From: Cinnamomum chago
Lineage: Eukaryota; Streptophyta; Magnoliopsida; Laurales; Lauraceae
Direction: 5' to 3'
Assembly: GCA_038049695.1 (NCBI GenBank)
Contig: CP142453.1
Span: 18,604,001-18,668,000 of the forward strand
Length of the DNA stretch: 64,000 bases
The translations under genes were made by a program, and so were the position numbers. A model generated the notes under the pieces. That model searched no databases. It was not told the DNA's origin and worked only from the letters and a program-made list of their open reading frames with translations. Of this stretch, positions 30,601 through 40,200 are shown in pieces (position 1 is the first letter of the stretch; every line of letters starts with the position of its first letter).

Positions 30601-33600
30601 CCTCTTTACGGCTTTTGGCTAAATTTTATTCGAATTGGAGATATGCTACTATCAAATTGATTGATGTTTTAAGATCGATCAACTGATCAATTCGACAGTG
30701 GGCCTTTCTCCTATTAAAATGAAACCTATGCAGGGCCCACATAAAAGAGGGGCAGTCATTTTAATCAGTTTTAAGTTTTAACTTTCTGTAGGTGGGCTCC
30801 ACTGTGGAGCTCACAGATTGACAAGGGTTTTAAGGTACACACGTGACTGATTGATAGAAAGAGAATAGAACTCTAAAAGGGGCTTTTGTGGTTTTGCCCT
30901 TTCTGGTTCCCAATTCCTTTTGGCTCTGTTTGGGAAGGAGGGGAAAATGGGGGGGAGGAAAAAAAGGGGGGAAAGTGCTTTTGGGGGGTGTTTGGGAAGG
31001 GGGGAGGGAAAATGGGGGGGAGGAAAATGGAGGGAAAAAAACACCTTTTTGCCTCAAAATTTTTCCCCCCAAAACAGGGGGGAAAATGAGGGGAAAGTGA
31101 GGAGAGAGGGAAGAAATGACTAAAATGCCCTTTTACTTTATTTGAAATTTTTTCAAGAGCAAGGGTAAAATAGTCTTTTTTTCTGTACCTCACTAAAAAC
31201 AAAATTATACTTTTTCACTTTCCTTCCCCTTACTTTTTTACTTCCCAAACAAGAGGAGGGAAAATTAATTTTTCCTCCCCTCCCCTTCATTTTACTTCCC
31301 CCTCAAATTTTCCCTCCCCTCCCCTCCTCTCCTCCCTTCCCAAACGGACCCTTTATGAATAACAGAGGGAGGGAAGAGAAGAAAAAAACAGAAGAAAAGG
31401 GAGAGGGACAGAAGAGGGAAACGAAAACGGAGAAGAGGGAAACAAAACTAAGAAGAGAAGAGGAAAGGAGTAAGAAGAAGGAGAGGAAGAGGAAAGAGGA
31501 GGGGAAAGGGGCTTACCTGTAGAGCGCCGATTGACAACAGCAGGATGTTTCTTCCCTCTCTCCTCCTATTTCTTTCTTTTTTTTTCCTGCATGTCTCTGG
31601 ATGGATTGGTGTTGAAATCATCTTCATTTTTTTCTCTTTCTCCACTACATGCATAGATTTACTAGAATAGATCTGTATTTTTCTAAACCCCCCCCCCCTT
31701 CTTTTTTTTTTCCCTAAAGTTTCTGCCATTACAAAAACAGCGGCCGTTACAGCCGATATTTTAAAAATATCGGCCGATACGAACCGATATTTTGTCGATA
31801 TATTGGGCACCCGGGTCCTAAACTGATCAGTTTTCATTAATCGGATCGTGTAGGCCAATACGAACCGCTATCGGCCGGTATTTTAAACCATGCACTCAAT
31901 GACATTTATTGCTTCTCAATGTAGTATTTTTTTACTGTGACCAAAAAAATTTGTTCTTTTGTCAATAAAATAGTGGATTAATGATGGACAAGGCTTAAAT
32001 TTCTGCAAGGTCTGAATACGGACAATTTTGCAGGAATTTCAGCTGAAGGATAGGCAATTGCAAAACTTGCCAAGGGTCATGATTCGACTGATAGCAGGTG
32101 GCTGAAATTGGAGAGTAGAAGGGCCTGGTTATATGGGACTCTCTTAAAGGTAGGATTAGTGACTGTAATTGGGGCATAAGGCCGATCTACTACAGCTTTA
32201 ACAAAACTTATAAGTAGGTTAAGATACGACTTTAAGGGACTGTTGTCATGAAAACAGAACTGCCAAACAGTACCTGTTTAACGCTGATTGGAAGGGCAAC
32301 AGGGACTATTTCATGCTGTTATCCGGACAAACTTGAAGGTTTTAACAGGTGGGAAAGTATGACATGTATGGCTTGATCTAGGGCTGCCTCAGAACACCCA
32401 CCCACCCGAAGGTCAGTTCAGGCTGTTATAGGCTATGAAGAATATTTTTTTAAACTGCGACTTGATGTATGCCTGCATTTGAAATCATATAATATTATCT
32501 AAAAAACAGTTTAAAAATAATAGTGGTGGATCATTCCCATTAATATTGTATAACTTCTTTGTGTTGCAATAAAAAAAAATAACACGTCAAATCTTTTATT
32601 TATTGTATTTATTGTTCATGATATATTTAAATAATACTAGATTCTCAAAAGACATCTGCATAAGAAAAAAGGGTTGGTTAAAAGGAAAAAAAAAAAGGTT
32701 GTGGGGAGTGGGAAGGTACTTTCTGAAGTACCAAGTCATCTTCCCATGTTCTGCATACTGTCATGATATACTCTTAAACTGGTATTATGCTCTCCAAGAT
32801 GTATCCTTGGTCAGGTTATCTTAAGCACCATGTGGATGTATGCATTCCATGACAGAAATTAGTGACCATTGTTAAAGAAAAATTCTCATATGCTTGCGCC
32901 TTGTAGATCTGGAAAGTGGAAACCCTTACTATTGATACTTGTCACACTTTGACTATGTCTAATAATAGAGGTCACCATGACCTAAAGTACCTGAAGAGCC
33001 CTCTTTGTGTCAATTATTATAAACATAACTATAAGCCAGAATACAACTCAAAGTTCTCACTTACAAGAACACAATCTACTTTCAGGGTTGGATAAAAATA
33101 GTAAAACTCCAGCATAGTGCAATTAATATAAACCTATGAACTCAAACCGAATCAATGCAAGTTATTACAGCATAAGGAGAAATTCAATATATTTAACATT
33201 TAAATTCCTCATAGCATAATAGTATATATGCTAAATGAGCAACAGTATGAACTGTCAAACTTAAACAGTATAGATGACATCAGCATGACCTGGGGGAATA
33301 AAAAACACAAGAGATCAGGGATCCCTCACCATGCACTGCGAAGATGACATATTGCCCATAGGAATTCACAATCATCACCAGTACTTTAGCTCCTGTAAAT
33401 AAAATCACAGATACTCATAGCTCGTGCTATCCCCAGGACATGAACAGATTTGAGTCTCCTTAGTTGTTCGATTTTAGGCTCTGGGTTGTAGTTTCAACTT
33501 TCAAATCAATCATTCCATCCCTTCCAGCCATCAACCAAGACTCTTTGGAGAATGTACTCTTCAATCCAGGCCTTCTTCCTTTTCTTATTGACTTCTGGAC

Positions 33601-34128
33601 TAGTTATCTATTTCCAGCCCTCGACCATTTCTTCTCACTTTCTTATTCAACTTTAAACAGTCTCATTTTTTTTATCCTCACTCATATAACTAGTACCTTT
33701 TTTCTCTCCTTTTTTTTTTTCTTCATTTGGGCCTTTTTCTTTGGCTTCTTATTTTCTTCTTTCTTTTTCTTTTCTTTTCTTTTTTCCTTTTTTCCGATTT
33801 CATCCAAGATTTTATACGTGACATCTCTCTCTCTCTCTCTCTGTAACTCTAAACCCAGCTTATTTTGTGGAAGAAATAACTTCCTGGCATGCAGACTATG
33901 TAAGAAAAATTTCCCAGTGCTACTTATGAGAGAACATGAAGAGTGAAGAAAGACCCTGCGTCCATTATCAGGCACAAGTCAAAGCATGAGCTCAAGCTCG
34001 AAAACAGAAACTTTCACAAATGAAATGTTAAGTGACATCATTGACATGCATGCTTCCAAATATAGAAGTAAGTTAAACATGGCTTATTATGCAATTACTT
34101 GCCTAACCCCAACCATTGCTGCAGGCTA

Positions 34129-34220
<92 letters not shown>

Positions 34221-37200
34221 CAAATGAATAAATTGCATGCTTTCTAATATGACAACACTTGAGAAACACATGACAAGAGAATTTGATAGATAGAATTACT
34301 TGTCACTTGGATTTAGTCGAAGCCATGACCTCATAACACAGCGATTTTTTAAGTGGATCAACATTTTAAATGAGTTTGATAAAAAAACCAGAATTATGTA
34401 AGGATCAAATAGTATATGTGGCTTCCAACAGCCAGAAGCATCCTATGTTCCACAACCAAAGATATCATTGTTTCATATATTATAGAAACTGAGGTTTATG
34501 TCTGAAGAACCAGATCCATGCCTCGATAATGACCCAGAGAGGCCAATTTTCGTGCCTTAACTGCTACAGTACGTAAAAGGCCATTCATGTGTCAAAATAA
34601 CAATCCAACCGGATGAACTGTAATATTTCAAGTGAATTGTATAATTTGGAAGCATGTGCTAAATTTTGTTTGTGAACTCCCAACTTTTAGTCCAGAAAGA
34701 ATAAATAAATCTTCTGTATGATGAAAAACATAATATACAAAATAATTTCTCCCATACTAAATAAAAAATCAATTTAAAGCATCATTCTCATAGAATAGGT
34801 AAAAAAAAAAAAAAAAACTAAACATAACTCTGAATGGGCATTTCTTTAAGAAATCACCTCCCAAAAAAAAAAAAACGAACAAATATTGAGAATGAAAGGG
34901 ATCACGGAACTTACATTACCAACAAAGACTGATCGAGAATCTGCCTCCTCTCTATTTGCCTGTGTTGCAGCTGCACTTGCAGGATCTGAGTGCATAATGA
35001 AAAAAAAATAAAAAATAAAAACAACAAAACACAAAAAAAAAAAAAACAGAGAAATTAAAGTCTAACCCAAAGAGAACAGGACACCTAAAATCCTACAAGC
35101 AAAGTAGGACGTAATCAATTAAAAAGCAATATGAAAAATTAAGAGAGCCAACTAAAACAACAGGTAAGAGTGCTAAGATTTCACATAAATGAGGCCCAAA
35201 TGCCCAATAACTTATCGTCAATGTAATGCCAGTTGCGTGCATGGACATTTATCATTTGTGATTTTGTTAAAAGTAAACAAACAACTTGAAAGGGGAGAAA
35301 AGGCAAACAAGAGGCTACGGTGAAGATACCCCGTGCATGGCTAGAACATCAGCCTCCTTGTCAACAGCAGAGAGAGAGAGAGAGAGAGATTAAAACCTCT
35401 CTTCTTCCTCCACCTAGAAAGAAAGGTTACATGGGTAGGTTATGCCAACCCAAGATAAGGTATTCTAGAATTCCCTGCCATTATAAGATACCTTCTGCCC
35501 AAAGAAAAAGGGTGAAGCTCTGCTTCCAACAAATCTGGAAATCCAAATGGGTATGAAACTATCTTCAAGATATTGGAATCAGTCTCTAGTTATTCCCCCA
35601 AACTGATGCAACTGACTGATAGAGAAGGTTCAACCAAGATTTTCGATTTGTGCATCGTTGTCTAAGATGTCATTTGGCTCAATTTTCTGAATTGTCTTAC
35701 GGTTGGACAAAGAGAACACATGCGCAAACACATGTGCCACCCAAAACTGGTAACAAGGAAGCAGTTTTTATTTTCAGACACTATATTTTTTGTGGCAAAC
35801 TCTCCTAAGATACTGAACAAATAAAAAGAGAAACCCATACTATTCTTGTTGCAAAGACCTGTAAATAAAGACTGGGACTAGCTGGTCATTCTTTTCATTT
35901 GTTTTCATACATACAATGTTTCTTGTTCATATGAAAAGTGTATATGACGGATTTCTCCAACGAGTCTTATTGCAATTCTAACAAGATGAAGAAATGATTT
36001 TTAGTTTTTAGAGTATTTATTAGACATTTTGCTTTTATAATGTTTAAAAGGATCAAATGAAAACATGTCTTATGTTAATAGTTTAGATTTTGAGTCTCCA
36101 GAATTTTTATTTTTATTTTATAACAGTCTCCAGGGTTTTCTTCTGTTGCAAAGACATACAAATACAAATTCTGTGATTAGATGCCCCATGATTGTTAGCT
36201 TTCTCTTAAAAGAAGCTTTTTCTTGTTTTTTTTTTTTTTTAAGAAGAAGAAAAAATTTGTAGATTTTTAACAGTAGAATTGTACATAGAATTGAGTTTGG
36301 ATGCTGTTTAGTGCACATTCCAATTTTGAATGAATGGGACAAGTTCCACTCTTTTTATACATAATTAAGAAATTGTCCTTAAAAAATCTTCTCCATAGCT
36401 AGCAACTTATCAATATTTTACAATAACAACAATGCCTAGGTCGTTGCAAGAATCCGTCTGTTGATGATGTAGTACGCTGTTCTATACTTAAAATATGAGA
36501 TGTCAAAGTTTGTGGGGCCTTCTGCCATTGACCCTATTAAATACAAAAGAACTTTAAGGTCTAACCTTTTGCAAAAAATAAAATCCATGAAATGTTGCAG
36601 CTGTCCAAACTAAGACCATGAAACAGATGGTCAAAATTAGAACCTTGTCCATTATTTATTGACCATTTATTTCATGACCTTAAATTGAACGGCCGAAAAC
36701 ATCTAACATAAGTTTTTGCTGATGGCTAGATCGTAAAGCCCATTATGTTTGGTAGAGTCTATGGGCTACACAAATTCTGCTGCATGTCTTATTATTCTAA
36801 AAGCAACATTGAACATCATACTGTGAGCAGTAGAAAATTCAAACCCCTCAGAAAAGTGCCCAAATCATACATCGTAAGAGAATAGAATGCACTACATGTA
36901 GCAAGTAGGTGGGGCCCATTGGTCCCACAATATAAAAGAGAGTTATCACTCACGCTCCCATTTCCTCTGATCGCACCAAAGTCCAGTGAGGTTGATTATT
37001 AACTATCTGACAAACTCTCTTTCTTTTGATGGAGCTACAAGGCCACACCTCCACTGCGTGCCCTTTCATCACGGTAATAACAAAAATCTCGTCTTAAAGC
37101 TAGGAGGAATAGGACATATGACGGGATTTGGCCCACTAACCACCCAATACAAGAGGACAGTGTTGGTTAGCCATCTAGGTTCAAAGGACACATTTCTAGC

Positions 37201-40200
37201 CATTGGATCTAAAGGCCATGAAATATTGATGGTCAACAAAAAAAAAAATTCTTGTTTTTTTAATGGCATATTGATGGTCAACAATAAAAGAAAGGTTTCT
37301 ATTTTGACCATCCATTTTGTGACCTTAAGTTGAATAATTAGCAACAAACAATGGACTTGAGAACAAGATCTTACACTTATCTAGTGGGGCCAATGGATCC
37401 CAAAAGGCCAACAATGTATCCTATTTTAAAAAGAGTGCACAAATGTTGTTGTGCGGAAAATGGCTTAGAAAACGGGGATAAAAAGAATTGTCTAATAGTC
37501 ATAAAGTTGCCATTTAGCTATCAAGATAATCAGGGCCACCTTTGAAACTCATCTGTTCAAAATCATTGTTCCACCTTCATCTGTCACCAAGAACATTTAA
37601 CTCCAAAGTCCAACTAGTGTAATGCTCACTCTGAAATCAATCAGGTCCTACATACATGATTTGACTTTTTCTTTACCCTTTTAATCACATGTTATTTACA
37701 TGATCAACCTGATAGTGGAAGATAGAACAATTCGGGATGATCAATGGGACATGATTTGGAGGCCACAGCTACAAGTCAAAGTATCTGGGGCCCACTAGCC
37801 CTACCAGCTACAAGAGGGTTTCAAATCTAGCATCTACGAAAAATCTAAGTCCATTACATGTTTTCAAGTGCCCGATCTAAGGCCATGAAATAAACGATCA
37901 GCAAATTATGGGAATAGTTCCTATAGTTCTGACCATTGACTTAACAGCCTTGGACTGTACAACCGGAATATCTAATGGTCCTTAAATTTTCCTAAAAATG
38001 GCTAAATTCCAAAGCTCGATTGCATTTAGTAGGACTAAAAGGCCCCACAAACTCTCTACAAATGTCTTATTTTTAGAATCAGTAGGGACATCATACAGTA
38101 TGCATATGCAGTCCAACTCTATGGTGCCTAACATAAAGTCTACTCTACTGCTATGGTGCCTAACATGAAGTCCACTCTACTGCACTTGGGCCAACCTTTG
38201 ATCTGTGACATTCATCATACTCACACTTACCCTCTGTTTGGGAAGGGGGGAAAATGGGGGGGAGGAAAAAAAAGGGAGGAAAGTGGGGGGAAAAGTTTTT
38301 TAGAAGGTGTTTGGGAAAGGGGGGGTGGGGGGGAGGGGAAAAAGTGTGAAAAAATTTTCCCCCCAAAACAGGGGGGAATATGGGGGGAAAGGAGGGGAAA
38401 AAGTAAAAATTTACAAAACTACCCTTTGTCTATAAAATATAATTTTGAAGTTTTTATAAAAGTAATGACAAAATGGTAATTTTCTCTCTATCTCACAAAC
38501 AAACAACAGCCCTGCTACACGGCCCGACTGGGGGACCAATTCCCGGCCCGGTCCCCCAGGGGGCCGTTGGATCCAACGGCCCCCTGGGGGACCGGGCCGG
38601 GAATCGATCCACCTCAATCGAGCCGTTTAGATTTTTTTCAACAAACAAAACCCTACTTTTTCACTTTTGTTCCCTCTACTTTTTGACTTCCCAAACAAGA
38701 GGAGGTAAAATTAATTTCCCCTCCCCTCCCCTCCCCTTCATTTTCCTTCCCCCTCAAATTTTCCCTCCACTCCCCTCCCCCCTTCCCAAACATAGGGTTA
38801 CTCTCCATGATAAAGAAGCAAGCCCAATTTGGTTCTCATTTGACCTTTATTCACCATTCAACTGAACCTAAAAGAAAAAAAAAAAGGTAGTTAAATTAGT
38901 TAAATTTTAATGTAGGCCTCACAAGCTAGACTGCATATACATAGGGTGCACTGCGCGTGTAGATGAAAAATCCCCCATCCTATAGAGGCAAAAAAGGATT
39001 CTAATCTCTCTTTTTTTTTCTCTCAAAAGGTTGAAACGTTTACCTATGAGCAATTTTGGTATTATAAAATATTGATAAGTCCTTCGATAGGGAGAAGTAT
39101 TCAAAGGAGCAGTCTAGTCATTTTACATAAAAGGAGAGGAATGTGTCCCACCACAAAATAAAAAATTGTAGTGCGTACTAATGACAAACCATAAATTCTA
39201 GACCATTTATCAGGGGATGACATAATAAAAGCTACTTTTGGTAAGGCCAAAGAGGACCACCTCATGAGACCACATGGAGGTATATCAACCTCCATTTCTC
39301 TAATGGCCCCCATTTGTTTAAATGTGAGGAGAAATAAAAGAGAAAGATGTCACATCATGATGCAAAGCTGATGAGCCAATGCAAGGAGGCCCATGGCCCA
39401 CTTGTGGGAGCCAAGAAAAGAAAGAGATTTTGTTTCTTAGTTTATTTCTCTAATTAGTTGTCATTACTTTCTATTCTTATTTAATATATAATTTCCAATT
39501 TACTTAGTTTCCTAGTTTTTTTTTTTTTATTAGAAGTCTTAATCCTAAGAGCATCTCCAATAGCACTGTCAATTGCCACATGGACACCCCAATGGCCAAA
39601 ATTGGCATGTAGCACTACTCCAACCACCATGCCATATGTGACTTGGCATTTGGCATGAAGGATGGATATGCCAAAATTGAAACATGGGAAAGTGGCATGC
39701 CGTTTATTATTTTGGTATATTTTATGCAAAAAGGAGGCCCACATGAATGCAAGAATGCAAAAGTTTTTTTTTTTCCTTCTATGATGTGAGTCCCATAAGA
39801 AGATTAAAATATAATAAAATAATAATTTGGCATATGAGGTGGAGTCCCATACTTTAGGAGATGCCAAATTCCAAAGTCCAAACCATCAAATTGTCACATA
39901 AGAGCATCTCCAACAGATCCTTCGAAGTCCACATGGATACCTCAATGGCAGTATTTGGCATGCAAGACCACTCCAACAACCATGCCAAATGTGACTTAGC
40001 ATTTATCATGAAGGATGGAAATGCCAAAACTGACACATGGGAAAGGCACACGCCAAATAATATTTTGGTATATTTTATTTCAAAAGGAGGCCCGCAAGAA
40101 GGTAAAAGCTTTTTCTTCTTTTATGATGTAGGTCCCATAAGAAGATAAAAATATAATAAAATAATAATTTCCCATATAGGATGGAGACGGAGTGGAGTCA

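Larger units (their letters stand above)
25187..34914 (-). other. PABN intron 3 (9.7 kb)
   Basis: It runs from the AAT/gtaagt donor at 34915 to the acceptor tttcag/GTGGAT at 25186. It contains two or three copies of the TTTAAACCATG repeat family, a G-rich MITE (30922-31351), a (CT)n(AT)n microsatellite, and A-rich tracts. No transposase or retrotransposon ORF is visible. ORFs at 28.6-29.7 kb and 33.5-33.9 kb are low-complexity or unrecognised. Confidence 0.85.

Noticed and set aside
30811-31202. Overlapping Pro/Phe-rich and Gly/Lys-rich open frames on both strands
   Set aside because: They follow from G/A-run composition of the MITE at 30922-31351; no start context, splice partners or family motifs.
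33464-33946. 160-codon Phe/Ser/Leu-rich open frame in PABN intron 3
   Set aside because: Produced by a long T-rich/CT-rich tract; no domain and no codon structure.
34131-34216. Possible regulatory role of the CT/AT microsatellite
   Set aside because: Ordinary microsatellite inside an intron; nothing ties it to a specific function.
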